DNA from: JAEHDI01 sp035455185
GTDB lineage: Bacteria > Acidobacteriota > Terriglobia > Bryobacterales > Bryobacteraceae
Assembly: GCA_035455185.1 (NCBI GenBank)
Contig: DATIFQ010000292.1
Coordinates: 1-24,764, forward strand
Length of the DNA: 24,764 bases
Direction of reading: 5' to 3'
Every line of letters starts with the position of its first letter. Within the stretch, counting starts at the first letter, position 1. Below the pieces are notes generated by a model. The model was not told the origin of the DNA, ran no database searches, and worked only from the letters and a program-made list of their open reading frames with translations. Positions 7,807 to 16,184 of the stretch are shown piece after piece. The translations under genes and the position numbers were made by a program.

Positions 7807-9864
7807 CTATTTCCCGTTGAGGCCCAGCCGTTCGAGGAGCGCGTTCGGATCGGGATCGCGGCCCATGAAGCGTCGGTAGAGTTCCGCCGGGTCCTCGCCG
7901 TCTCCCCGCGCCAGGATCTTGTCGCGAAACTCCAAGCCGGCGTTTCGGTCGAAAATCCCACGCTCCCGGAAGCGGCTGAACGCATCGGCGTCGAGCACTT
8001 CCGCCCACTTGTAGGAGTAGTACCCCGCGGCGTACGCCACCGGACTTGAAAACAAGTGCGTGAACGACGCGATCATCGCATGATCGTCCGGCAGCGTCGC
8101 GGGAACAAATTCCTGGAGGATCCGCCGGGTGTAGGCGACGACGTCGCCGTCGTCCGGCGTGTAGTCCATGTGGAGTGCCAGGTCGACGAAGCCGAAGCCG
8201 AGTTGCCGCATCTGTGCGTTTGCCGCGCGAAACGTCCTCGCGCGCTTCATTTTGCGGAACAGATCCTCGGGGAACGGCTCGCCGGTTTCCCAGTGGCCCG
8301 CGAACAGGTCCAGCGCCTCCCGCTCCCAGCACCAGTTCTCCATGATCTGCGACGGCAGTTCGACAAAATCCCATGCCACGCTCGTGCCGGCGAGTGTACG
8401 GATCTCCACGTTGCTAAGACAGTGATGCAGCAGATGACCGAACTCGTGGAAGATCGTTTCGACCTCGCGGTGCGTGAGCAGCGCCGGCCGGCTGTCGAGC
8501 GGCGGAGTGACGTTACCGCAGATCAGCCCGGCGTGAGGCCGGAAACCGTCCGCGCTTGGCCCTCCCGTAATAAACGAGTCCATCCAGGCGCCACCACGCT
8601 TGTTTTCCCGCGGGTACCAGTCGGCATAGAAACAGCCGAGCAACGTGCCGTCCTCGTCGTGAATGGCGTAGTAGCGTGTCTGCGGGTCCCACACGGGCGC
8701 ACCCGACCGCTCGGTCACGTGGATCCCGTACAGCCGGCGGACGATTTCGAACATGCCTCCGACGACGCGCTCCAGCGGGAAGTACGGACGCAGCGCCTCC
8801 TCGTCGAAGGCATAGAGGGCGGCCCTCTGCTTCTCCGCGTAGTAACCGATGTCCCAGGGCTGTAGTTCCGGTGCGCCGGAACCCTCCAGATCCCGACGAA
8901 AGGCCTGCAACTCCTGATTTTCCCGGCCGAAGTGCCGCTCCGTCTTGCGCTTCAGGTCGCGCAGGAACTCGAAGGCGCGGTCGCCGCTGTGCGCCATCCG
9001 ATCTTCCAGCACGAGATCGGCAAAGTTCCGGTAACCGAGCAGCTTGGCCTTTTCGCGCCTGAGTTCGAGCACACGGCCGATGAGCGCCCGGTTGTCGTAC
9101 TGGGCTTCCGTGGCCCGAAGTCCGTATGCCCACCACACGTGCCTGCGGACTTCGGCGTCGTCCAGGTAGGTCATCAGCGCCGTGTAACTTGGAGCCTGGA
9201 GCGTGAAGCGCCAGCCGGTTACGCCCTTCGATGCGGCGCTCTGGCGGGCGGCGGAAACCGCGGACGGCGGCAGCCCGGCCAGTTGTTTCTCGTCCGTCAG
9301 CACCAGCTCGAAGGCGTTGGTCGAGTCGAGCACGTTCTCCGAGAACTTCGTCGTCAGCTTGCTCAACTCGACGTCGATCTCCTTGAGCCTCGTCTTTCCC
9401 GCCGGATCGAGTTCGGCGCCGTGCCGCCGGAAACTGTCGATTGTCTTTGTTAGAAACCGTTTCCGCACGCCGGCCAGCGCAGCCGCATCGGCGGTCCCGG
9501 AGTACCGCCGCAGACGGTTCCACAGGCCTCCATGCAGCGGGATGCCGGAATAGAAGGCGCTTACCGCCGGCTCGACGGCGTTGTGCGCTGCGCGAAGTTC
9601 GGGATACGTGGCGACGGACTCCAGATGCCGGACGAGACCCATGGAGTAGTCGAGGCGTTCGGTCAGTGCATCCAGCGCCATCATGACGCCTGCGAAGGTC
9701 GGTTCTCCGTCCTGGTTCGCTAGTGCATCCCTGCCCACAGCCGCCCCCTCGAGCAGGCTGTGAATCGCCGGTCCGACGTGCTCGGCGCGGACGCGGTCGA
9801 AGGGAATCTGAAACTGGATCTCCAGCAGGGGGTTGTCTGTGGGCGAGCCGCCGGTTGTTCCCAT
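7807..9864 (-). CDS. prlC: M3 family oligopeptidase (oligopeptidase A type)
   Basis: A 685-residue cytoplasmic zinc metallopeptidase of the thimet/oligopeptidase A group, close to the roughly 680 residues of E. coli OpdA. The catalytic HEFGH is at residues 473-477 (ETIFHEFGHLLHH), with the third zinc-ligand Glu expected in the downstream SQIMENWCWE helix. The N-terminal TDNPLLEIQFQIPFDRVRAEHVGPAI matches the family start. Other M3 landmarks include GYYAEKQR, GTLLGCFYADWYPRENKRGGAW and YAAGYYSYKWAEVLDADAF. The enzyme degrades short peptides, including cleaved signal peptides. The ATG at 9864 is chosen because the family homology begins just after it; an in-frame ATG at 9903 is possible. The purine run before 9864 (GGAGAG) abuts the ATG, so initiation context is unusual. 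Confidence 0.93.
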   Translation of the reverse strand: MGTTGGSPTDNPLLEIQFQIPFDRVRAEHVGPAIHSLLEGAAVGRDALANQDGEPTFAGVMMALDALTERLDYSMGLVRHLESVATYPELRAAHNAVEPAVSAFYSGIPLHGGLWNRLRRYSGTADAAALAGVRKRFLTKTIDSFRRHGAELDPAGKTRLKEIDVELSKLTTKFSENVLDSTNAFELVLTDEKQLAGLPPSAVSAARQSAASKGVTGWRFTLQAPSYTALMTYLDDAEVRRHVWWAYGLRATEAQYDNRALIGRVLELRREKAKLLGYRNFADLVLEDRMAHSGDRAFEFLRDLKRKTERHFGRENQELQAFRRDLEGSGAPELQPWDIGYYAEKQRAALYAFDEEALRPYFPLERVVGGMFEIVRRLYGIHVTERSGAPVWDPQTRYYAIHDEDGTLLGCFYADWYPRENKRGGAWMDSFITGGPSADGFRPHAGLICGNVTPPLDSRPALLTHREVETIFHEFGHLLHHCLSNVEIRTLAGTSVAWDFVELPSQIMENWCWEREALDLFAGHWETGEPFPEDLFRKMKRARTFRAANAQMRQLGFGFVDLALHMDYTPDDGDVVAYTRRILQEFVPATLPDDHAMIASFTHLFSSPVAYAAGYYSYKWAEVLDADAFSRFRERGIFDRNAGLEFRDKILARGDGEDPAELYRRFMGRDPDPNALLERLGLNGK

Positions 9865-9902
9865 CTCTCCATTATCGCGGACGCCAGCCGGCGGCCTTTC
9901 CA

Positions 9903-9930
9903 TTGTCACGTCTGGCGGATAGACTGTAAT
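9903..9930 (+). promoter_or_regulatory. Sigma-70-like promoter for the beta-propeller gene
   Basis: TTGTCA (9903-9908, 5/6 to the -35 consensus) and TGTAAT (9925-9930, 5/6 to the -10 consensus) are separated by 16 nt. Transcription would begin near 9937, leaving a 32-nt leader that contains a strong GAGGAGG (9953-9959) 9 nt before the ATG at 9969. An overlapping TAGACT (9920-9925) is an alternative -10. The site lies in the gap divergent from the M3 peptidase. Confidence 0.55.
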
Positions 9931-9968
9931 GCGACGTTGTAAGCCAGAACCCGAGGAGGCTGTGTACC

Positions 9969-10949
9969 ATGCTCCGGCTTTTTGGTTTTCTTCTCGCTCT
10001 CTGCCTAAGCGCCCCCGCCGCCGGGCCGGTGATGATCGTTCTCCACAAGGGCGCCAGCTCGATGGGCTTCTATACCCCGGAAGGCAAGGTGTTCGCCACT
10101 GTTCCCGTCGGCGCACATCCGCACGAGATGGTTCTGTCGGCCGACGGACGCCTGGCGTACGTCTCGGACAACGGAACCATGCGGATTGAAGAGGCCGGTA
10201 CCGGCGGCAACACCGTGTCGATCGTCGATCTCGTCACGCGGGAAAAGATCGGCGAGATTTCGCTCGGAAAATTCCACCGCCCGCACGGTCTCGACCTTGA
10301 CCACGAAACCGGCGTGCTGGCCGTCTCGACCGAACTGCCCGATCAGTTGGTCCTCGTCGATGTAAAGACCCGGCGGATCGTGAAGACCTACGACACGAAG
10401 GGCAAGACCTCTCACATGGTCGCCTGGGGTCCCGGCGCGCGTTGGGCTTACGTGTGTAACAGCAGTTCCGCGAACGTCGCCGCGATCGAGCGCGCCACCG
10501 GCAGGGTGAAGCTGATTCCGGCGGGCGAGCGGCCGGAGGGAAGCGTCCTGTCTCACGACGGCCGTTTCCTTTACGTGGTGAACCGTGAATCACATGGCAT
10601 TACCATCATCGACACGGCGAAGAACGAGGCGGTGGGTGAGATCCGAACCGGGAAAGGTCCGGTCCGCATCGCTCTCACGCCGGACGGCCGGACGCTCGTG
10701 TATGCCCTGATGCACGACCGCAAGGTTGAGTTTGCCGACGCCGCCACAAGGCGCGTCACCGGGCAGGTTCCGCTGGGCGGCCAGCCCGTATCGCTCGGGC
10801 TGTCATCCGACGGGAAACTCGCGTTCGCCTCCGCGCAGGACGATGACACTGTCTACGTCGTGTCGGTGGGGGAGAAGAAAGTGATCCGGCAGATCAGGAC
10901 GGCGAAGGGAGCGGCTCCGGATCCGGCCCTACAGGTCCAGTTGCCATAG
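9969..10949 (+). CDS. Secreted YVTN-type beta-propeller protein
   Basis: A 326-residue protein with a signal peptide (MLRLFGFLLALCLSAPAA) followed by repeated propeller blades of about 42 residues. Each blade carries motifs such as PHEMVLSADGRLAYVSDNG, PHGLDLDHETGVLAVS, PEGSVLSHDGRFLYVVNR, PVRIALTPDGRTLVYAL and PVSLGLSSDGKLAFASA, alternating with VSIVDLVTREKIGEI-type strands. This is the YVTN/NHL-like cytochrome-d1-type repeat architecture, six to seven blades. Such proteins are exported scaffolds or ligand-binding proteins, and no catalytic residue or haem motif (CxxCH) is present. It has its own promoter and a strong ribosome binding site. The stop lies 3 nt from the stop of convergent lgt. 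The family is clear and the ligand unknown. Confidence 0.88.
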   Translation: MLRLFGFLLALCLSAPAAGPVMIVLHKGASSMGFYTPEGKVFATVPVGAHPHEMVLSADGRLAYVSDNGTMRIEEAGTGGNTVSIVDLVTREKIGEISLGKFHRPHGLDLDHETGVLAVSTELPDQLVLVDVKTRRIVKTYDTKGKTSHMVAWGPGARWAYVCNSSSANVAAIERATGRVKLIPAGERPEGSVLSHDGRFLYVVNRESHGITIIDTAKNEAVGEIRTGKGPVRIALTPDGRTLVYALMHDRKVEFADAATRRVTGQVPLGGQPVSLGLSSDGKLAFASAQDDDTVYVVSVGEKKVIRQIRTAKGAAPDPALQVQLP

Positions 10950-10952
10950 CCG

Positions 10953-11759
10953 CTACGCGCGAACTTTTTCTTTCTGCGGCTGCGCTACGGCGGGCGCGCG
11001 CCGCCGGAGCAACCAGACGCCGGCTGCGAACAGGCCGAGCGCGATCCATTGCGTCGCGGAGAACGGCCCCTCCAGCGGATTCGACTGGTCGTGCGCTCGG
11101 TAGAACTCAACAACGAAACGAAGCGTCGAGTACAGGACGAGGTACAGCCCGATGACAGCCCCTGGACGGTGCTGGCGGAAATAGTAGCGGTAGAGCACAC
11201 CAAAGATCACAGCCTCGCCGGCCGCTTCATACAGTTGAGTTGGGTGCAGCGGCACCCGTAGCGGCGTGCCGAACATCTCGTTTGCCGCCGGATTGGTGAA
11301 GGTGACCGCCCACGGGCGATGGCACTCGGTTCCCCAGCAGCATCCCGCGGAAAAACATCCGATCCGGCCGATGGCGTGACCGGCCGCGATGCCAGGAGCG
11401 AATGCGTCGGCGGTCGCGAACCCCGGCAGCTTGTTCCGCCGCATGTAGACGACCGCCGTGACCAGTGCCAGGATCAGGCCTCCCTGGAAGACTCCTCCCG
11501 ATTGCAGGGTGGACAGGGAAAAGATTTCGCCTGGATTGCGCACGTAGTAATCGAAGTCAAAGACGAACATCAGCAGCTTTGCTCCGACAATTCCGGCCAG
11601 CGCGCAGTAGACACCGAGGTTGACCACCCGCTCGGCATCGATACCGGCATGGCGCGCGAGCCTCGCCGCCAGCCACAGGGCCGTCAGAAATGCCAGCGCC
11701 ACCAGCAGGCCGTAAGTCGGCAGGAAAAAGTCACCGATGCGGACTAGTTGCGGGTACAT
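10953..11759 (-). CDS. lgt: Prolipoprotein diacylglyceryl transferase
   Basis: A 268-residue multi-span inner-membrane enzyme that transfers diacylglyceryl from phosphatidylglycerol to the lipobox cysteine of prolipoproteins. It begins MYPQLVRIGDFFLPTYGLL, a typical Lgt start, with about seven hydrophobic spans. The signature reads GRIGCFSAGCCWG, with the essential Arg retained. The position of E. coli Asn146 is Cys, that of Glu151 is Cys, and the conserved His of the FHGG segment (E. coli His103) is Gln (SGGVFQGGL). This Cys-containing variant is, from memory, widespread outside Proteobacteria. The C-terminal RFVVEFYRAHD holds the conserved Arg/Glu segment. The start lies 1 nt after the lspA stop, with AGGAG 10 nt upstream inside lspA, so it is translationally coupled in ileS-lspA-lgt. 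Confidence 0.95.
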   Translation of the reverse strand: MYPQLVRIGDFFLPTYGLLVALAFLTALWLAARLARHAGIDAERVVNLGVYCALAGIVGAKLLMFVFDFDYYVRNPGEIFSLSTLQSGGVFQGGLILALVTAVVYMRRNKLPGFATADAFAPGIAAGHAIGRIGCFSAGCCWGTECHRPWAVTFTNPAANEMFGTPLRVPLHPTQLYEAAGEAVIFGVLYRYYFRQHRPGAVIGLYLVLYSTLRFVVEFYRAHDQSNPLEGPFSATQWIALGLFAAGVWLLRRRAPAVAQPQKEKVRA

Positions 11760-11760
11760 C

Positions 11761-12261
11761 TCAATCCCGCTCCTGTGTTTGTCTCGTGATCAGCATGTCA
11801 AGAATCAGAAGACCCGCGCCGATCGAAATCGCACTGTCGGCGACGTTGAAGGCGGGCCAGTGATGGTCCGCGATGTAGAAATCCAGAAAGTCGGTAACCG
11901 CGCCGCTCAGAATGCGGTCATAGAGGTTTCCGAGCGCCCCGCCCATTACTAGCGACATCGCCAGCCTGGCCCTGCCGCCTCCCGCCAAACCCTTTCCGGC
12001 GGGCTGCCACAGCATCGTGGCCAGCAGCGCCAGGATCAAAATTGTCAGACCGGCGAGAAAGAAGCTCTGCCATTCGTTGTCGGCGTTCGCCAGAAACCCG
12101 AACGCCATACCGCGATTCTCGGTGTGAACGATGTTGAAAAACCCCGGAATCACCACATAGGTGTCCCACGGAGACACCTGATTGCTGATCACGGCCTTTG
12201 TGACGCGATCGAGCAAAAATACACTGGCCGCGATGCCATACGGGACGAATCGGGTTCGCAT
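11761..12261 (-). CDS. lspA: Lipoprotein signal peptidase (signal peptidase II)
   Basis: A 166-residue, four-span inner-membrane aspartyl peptidase that removes signal peptides from diacylglyceryl-modified prolipoproteins. Catalytic aspartates are Asp115 in GNLYDRI and Asp142 in FNVADSAIS. Other conserved blocks are FLLDRVTK near the N-terminus and NIVHTENRGMAFGF. The length is normal (E. coli 164). The ATG at 12261 overlaps the ileS stop by one base (TGATG), and this start gives the correct first transmembrane helix; the longer open frame upstream is antisense-like sequence inside ileS. It is followed after 1 nt by lgt, its pathway predecessor. ileS-lspA linkage is classical in many bacteria. 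Confidence 0.97.
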   Translation of the reverse strand: MRTRFVPYGIAASVFLLDRVTKAVISNQVSPWDTYVVIPGFFNIVHTENRGMAFGFLANADNEWQSFFLAGLTILILALLATMLWQPAGKGLAGGGRARLAMSLVMGGALGNLYDRILSGAVTDFLDFYIADHHWPAFNVADSAISIGAGLLILDMLITRQTQERD

Positions 12262-15083
12262 CAGTAGCCCGCAATCTCCGTCACTGCCGACGCGCAGGCC
12301 GCGCAGACCGTCGGCAGTTCCGGGTTGGCGCCCACGTCCGCCGTGTACTTCCAGCAGCGCTCGCACTTCGTGCCGGACGCCCGCTCCACGTGCACCGACA
12401 GGATCGCGTCGCTCCGGTCTTCCAGGCGGACCTCGGAAACGATGAACAAGGCCGGCAGTTCCGCGGCGTACTCACGGAGCAGCGGGAAGAGACTGGCGTC
12501 CGCCTTCAAGTGAACGCGAGCTTCCAGCGGCGCGCCGATGAATTTCTCCTGCCGCGCCGCTTCCAGGCTCTTCAGGACGTTGTCCCGCACCTCCATCAGT
12601 CGCTCCCAATTGGCCGCCCGTTCACGCTGCCCGACGGAAATTCCGTCAGTGAGCTCCCGCGGTTCGGGGAACACCGTCAGGTGCACGCTATCCGGTTCGC
12701 CCTCCGGCCTGCGAAGGTGGCCCCAGGCCTCCTCGGTGGTGAAGGTCAGCAGGGGCGCCAGGAGCCGCAGCAACGCGTGCGTGAGCCGGTAAAGCGCGGT
12801 CTGGGCGCTTCGCCTCGCGCGGGAACGGGTCGCGGATGTGTACAGCCGGTCTTTCAGCACGTCGAAGTAGATCGAGCTGAGGTCGATGGTGGCGAAGTCG
12901 TAAACCGCCCTGTACACTTTATGAAACGCGAGCTGTTCGTACCACGCCGTGCAGCGCTCTACGAGCCTCTCCGCCCGCATGAGGATCCATTGATCCAGTT
13001 CGAGCATCTCGCCGGCGGGCACGGCATCAGTGGCCGGATCAAAGTCGCACAGATTGCCGAGCGCATACCGGAATGTGTTGCGCAGCTTCCGGTAGGCTTC
13101 CGACAGACGGGTGAGGATTGTCTCCGAGATCCTTACATCCTCGGTGAAATCAACCGAGGCCACCCACAGGCGCAGGACTTCGGCGCCGTACTTCTTGACG
13201 ATCTCGTCCGGCTCGATGATGTTGCCGACCGACTTCGACATCGCTTTGCCCTCGCCGTCGAGGGTCCAACCGTGAGTGGCGCACTGCCGGTAGGGCGAGC
13301 CGTTCTTCACGCCCAGTCCGATCAGGAGCGAGCTATGGAACCAGCCCCGGTACTGGTCCGGTCCTTCGATATACAGATCCGAAGGCCATGGCAGTTTGTT
13401 GGCGCCGGTCAGGACCGCCAGATGGCTGGAACCCGAATCGAACCAGACGTCGAGAATATCGCTGCCCTTCCGGAATTTCTCGCCGCCGCATTTCGCGCAC
13501 CGCGCTCCGGAGCCCAGCAGCTCGGCTTCGCTCAGCTCGTACCACACGTCGGCCGTTTTTTCGGCGAACAGCCCGACCACGCGGTCCAGGTACTTCCGTT
13601 CGGTGAGCGGCTCTCCGCAGCTCTCGCAGTAGAACGCGAGGATCGGAACTCCCCACACCCGCTGGCGCGAGATACACCAGTCCGGACGTGTGCCGATCAT
13701 CCCCGAAATCCGTTCCTCCCCCCACTCCGGGAGCCAACGGATCTCCCTGACCTTCTCGATCGCACGGGCGCGAAGGTCGTTTCTGTCCATGCCGATGAAC
13801 CACTGCTCGGTTGCGCGGAATATGGTCGGCTTGTGGCAGCGCCAGCAATGCGGATAGCTGTGCTCGACCGTGCCTTCGGCCAGCAATGCGTTCCGTTCTC
13901 GCAAGATGCCGATGACAATCGGATTCGCGTCCCAGACCGTCTGGCCGATCAATTCCTCCGGCAGTCTTCCCGGTGCGCCGTCGGCGTGGAAGAAGCGGCC
14001 GCCGGCGTCCACCGGGCAGTAGGTGGCGATGCCGTACCGCTGCCCCACCACGTAGTCCTCGAGACCGTGGCCGGTGGCCGTGTGCACAGCTCCCGTGCCC
14101 TGCTCGAGCGTGACGTGATCCGCGAGGATTCCGGGCGAATCCCGCTCGACGAACGGGTGCCGAAAGATCGCACCTTCCAGCTTCGCGCCTGTGAACGACG
14201 CCACGATCTTCGGATCGACCCAACCGCACTTCTCGCTAGTCGCCTTCAGCAGGTCCCTGGCGATAAGGTAGACCTCGCCGCGCACCTCCACCGCGACGTA
14301 CTCGAATTTCGGATGGTATGCGATGGCCATGTTCGCCGGGATCGTCCACGGCGTGGTGGTCCAGATAACTGCGTAGACCTTTCGCCCGGCGAGCGCCGGA
14401 TCGATCTTCGCCGGGTCCGAGGCCAACCGGAAGCGCACCCAAATCGACGGGCTGGAGTGGTTCTCGTACTCGACTTCCGCCTCCGCCAGCGCGGTCCGGC
14501 AGCGCATGCACCAGTGGACCGGTTTCAGGCCCTTGTACACATAGCCCTTATCGAGGAACTCGACAAAAGCCCCGGCGATGACGGCCTCGTACGAAGCGCT
14601 CATGGTCAGATACGGATCGGCCCAGCGTCCGAAGACGCCCAGCCGTTTGAACTCGCGCCGGTGCAGTTCGACGAACCTCGCAGCGTACTTCCGGCACGCC
14701 GTGCGGATCTCGGAGGGGGTCATCTTGGCTTTCCGGGAGCCGAGTTCGGCATCGACTTTGATCTCGATGGGCAGTCCGTGGCAGTCCCAGCCAGGAATGT
14801 AGGGAGCATCAAAACCGGCCGAACTGTGTGACTTGACGATGAAGTCCTTCAGAATCTTATTGAAGGCGGTCCCGAGATGGATGTTGCCGTTGGCGTATGG
14901 GGGTCCGTCGTGGAGAACGTACATCGGGCGGCCCGCCCGCGCCTGACGGACCCGTTCGTAGATATTCATCTCCTCCCACCGGGCCAGCATCTTGGGCTCG
15001 GCGAGGGGCAGGTTCGCCTTCATGGCGAAATCCGTGCGCGGCAGGTTAACCGTCTTCTTCAGATCCACGTCTTTCAATTGCAT
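12261..15083 (-). CDS. ileS: Isoleucyl-tRNA synthetase
   Basis: A 940-residue class I aminoacyl-tRNA synthetase that charges tRNA-Ile. The ATP-site HIGH-like motif is in GNIHLGTAFNKILKD (residues 69-72) and the KMSKS motif is KAMSKS (613-618). The editing domain lies between them (for example GTGAVHTATGHGLEDY). The C-terminus carries a zinc finger with Cys907, Cys910, Cys927 and Cys930, as in bacterial type-1 enzymes. The start MQLKDVDLKKTVNLPRTDFAMKANL matches the family. No Shine-Dalgarno sequence precedes the ATG; TATAAA ends 8 nt before it. I see no T-box leader in the short upstream gap. It is the first gene of ileS-lspA-lgt. A very long open frame on the opposite strand (12390-14831) is a GC-codon artefact. 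Confidence 0.98.
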   Translation of the reverse strand: MQLKDVDLKKTVNLPRTDFAMKANLPLAEPKMLARWEEMNIYERVRQARAGRPMYVLHDGPPYANGNIHLGTAFNKILKDFIVKSHSSAGFDAPYIPGWDCHGLPIEIKVDAELGSRKAKMTPSEIRTACRKYAARFVELHRREFKRLGVFGRWADPYLTMSASYEAVIAGAFVEFLDKGYVYKGLKPVHWCMRCRTALAEAEVEYENHSSPSIWVRFRLASDPAKIDPALAGRKVYAVIWTTTPWTIPANMAIAYHPKFEYVAVEVRGEVYLIARDLLKATSEKCGWVDPKIVASFTGAKLEGAIFRHPFVERDSPGILADHVTLEQGTGAVHTATGHGLEDYVVGQRYGIATYCPVDAGGRFFHADGAPGRLPEELIGQTVWDANPIVIGILRERNALLAEGTVEHSYPHCWRCHKPTIFRATEQWFIGMDRNDLRARAIEKVREIRWLPEWGEERISGMIGTRPDWCISRQRVWGVPILAFYCESCGEPLTERKYLDRVVGLFAEKTADVWYELSEAELLGSGARCAKCGGEKFRKGSDILDVWFDSGSSHLAVLTGANKLPWPSDLYIEGPDQYRGWFHSSLLIGLGVKNGSPYRQCATHGWTLDGEGKAMSKSVGNIIEPDEIVKKYGAEVLRLWVASVDFTEDVRISETILTRLSEAYRKLRNTFRYALGNLCDFDPATDAVPAGEMLELDQWILMRAERLVERCTAWYEQLAFHKVYRAVYDFATIDLSSIYFDVLKDRLYTSATRSRARRSAQTALYRLTHALLRLLAPLLTFTTEEAWGHLRRPEGEPDSVHLTVFPEPRELTDGISVGQRERAANWERLMEVRDNVLKSLEAARQEKFIGAPLEARVHLKADASLFPLLREYAAELPALFIVSEVRLEDRSDAILSVHVERASGTKCERCWKYTADVGANPELPTVCAACASAVTEIAGY

Positions 15084-15112
15084 GTGAGGTGTTTATATTA
15101 ATATCGTACACA
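15084..15112. promoter_or_regulatory. 29-nt divergent promoter region with AT palindrome
   Basis: The start codons of ileS and the pseudoprotease-TPR gene are separated by only 29 nt, the most AT-rich patch nearby. It contains the perfect palindrome ATATTAATAT (15095-15104). Leftward, TATAAA (15097-15092) ends 8 nt before the ileS ATG. Rightward, TAATAT (15099-15104) ends 8 nt before the ATG at 15113. Neither gene has a visible Shine-Dalgarno sequence. This fits back-to-back -10 elements driving leaderless or near-leaderless transcripts. Confidence 0.4.
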
Positions 15113-16153
15113 ATGCCCCACTTCCCGCTGGGTAATTGTTGTCGATGTCTTGGATTGGCGCTGTTTCTCGCGGCGGTTGCGTTCGGAGCGCCTGAGCCGG
15201 CCGGGGTCAAGGTCGTCGGTCTGGACGCGCGGGGTGGGGAGGCGGCAACAGGCTCCGGCTTCTTTGTCACCGCCGGCGGAGAAGCGATTGTTTCGCGCCG
15301 TGCGCTGCTCGGAGCAGTCACCGCGGAGATCCGCACGGTGGAAGGGCGGCGATATCAGGTGAAATCGGTTGTCGCGGACTCCGTCCACGCCGGGTTGGCG
15401 CGCGTGGCCGTGGATCCCCCAGTCAAAGACTCGCCGTTCATCGCCGTGGTGGAGGCGGAACCCGTTCCGGGCGAGACCGTGACGGTTGCAGGGACCGAAG
15501 CCCGCATCTCCGCGGTCCGCAACGTGCCCGGTTTCGGTCCTGTCTTCCGGATTTCCGGCAGTGTGCAGCCCGAGGACTTTGGCCGCCTCGTTGTCAATTC
15601 GAGGGGCGCGTTTATCGGAGTGGTTCTCTGGAGCACGTCCGAGCCGAGCGAGATGACCCTGGCGGGCTCCGCCGAAACAGTTCACTACATGAAATCCGGC
15701 TCCCCCAAGACACTGGCGGAATGGAACCAGCTCGCACGAAGCGCGCCCCCGGTAGAAGCTGCTTACCGTGACGGTCTCAACCGGCTGTTCCTCGACGATC
15801 TCGATGCGGCGCTGGAGCGATTCGAGTCGGTGCTCGAAAAAGACCGGCGGTTCGCCGAGGCTTGGTTTCACGCGGGCTTCGTACAAGGAAAGCTGGGACG
15901 CCGGAAGGAGAAGATCGATTCGTACCGCGAGGCAATCCGCCTGAAGCCGGAATTCGCCGCGGTGCACTACAGCCTGGGAGTATCCTACGCCCTGATGGGC
16001 GAGGGCCAGTTAGCGGTGGAGGAATTCAAGGCCCTGGAAAAGTTGGATTCCGAGCTCGCCGAAAAGCTCGAGATCCTGCTCGAGGCCCTCGGCCACCAGG
16101 GCCACGGCCATGGAGAGGGCGAGAAAGTGAAGCCGCCCCCGAAGCAGGTCTGA
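15113..16153 (+). CDS. Secreted pseudo-trypsin-like domain fused to TPR repeats
   Basis: A 346-residue protein. Residues 1-25 form a signal peptide (core LGLALFLAAVAFGA). Residues about 30-185 follow the layout of a DegP/HtrA-type (S1C) protease: GSGFFVTAGGEAIVSRRALLG, then ADSVHAGLARVAVD, then EDFGRLVVNSRGAFIGVVLWS. The catalytic positions appear lost: the His of the NHV segment is Ala64 (SRRALL), the Asp of DLAVL is Gly, and the Ser of GNSGGPLV is Phe146. Residues about 205-310 hold TPR units (AAYRDGLNRLFLDDLDAALE; AEAWFHAGFVQGKLGRRKEK; AAVHYSLGVSYALMGEGQLA). The tail is His/Gly-rich and then Pro/Lys-rich. A binding or scaffold role is inferred. The ATG at 15113 is chosen; an in-frame GTG at 15089 is possible. 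Confidence 0.8.
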   Translation: MPHFPLGNCCRCLGLALFLAAVAFGAPEPAGVKVVGLDARGGEAATGSGFFVTAGGEAIVSRRALLGAVTAEIRTVEGRRYQVKSVVADSVHAGLARVAVDPPVKDSPFIAVVEAEPVPGETVTVAGTEARISAVRNVPGFGPVFRISGSVQPEDFGRLVVNSRGAFIGVVLWSTSEPSEMTLAGSAETVHYMKSGSPKTLAEWNQLARSAPPVEAAYRDGLNRLFLDDLDAALERFESVLEKDRRFAEAWFHAGFVQGKLGRRKEKIDSYREAIRLKPEFAAVHYSLGVSYALMGEGQLAVEEFKALEKLDSELAEKLEILLEALGHQGHGHGEGEKVKPPPKQV

Positions 16154-16156
16154 ATC

Positions 16157-16174
16157 AAAACCGCCTGGGAGCGG
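16157..16174. terminator. Weak hairpin between convergent genes
   Basis: CCGC/GCGG arms (16161-16174) with a 6-nt loop lie in the 31-nt gap between the TPR gene and the M28 peptidase. Read leftward it is followed by TTTT (AAAA at 16157-16160 on the plus strand), giving a minimal intrinsic-terminator shape for the M28 gene. The stem has only 4 bp, so this is tentative. Confidence 0.25.
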
Positions 16175-16184
16175 CTGCCGTTTC

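Noticed and set aside
12390..14831. 813-codon open frame on the plus strand
   Set aside because: It lies entirely antisense to ileS, whose motifs are unmistakable; the translation is Arg/Pro/Val-rich without domain character, as expected from GC-rich third-position bias.
15084..15112. T-box leader for ileS
   Set aside because: Only 29 nt separate ileS from the divergent start, too short for a T-box, and no T-box motif is visible.
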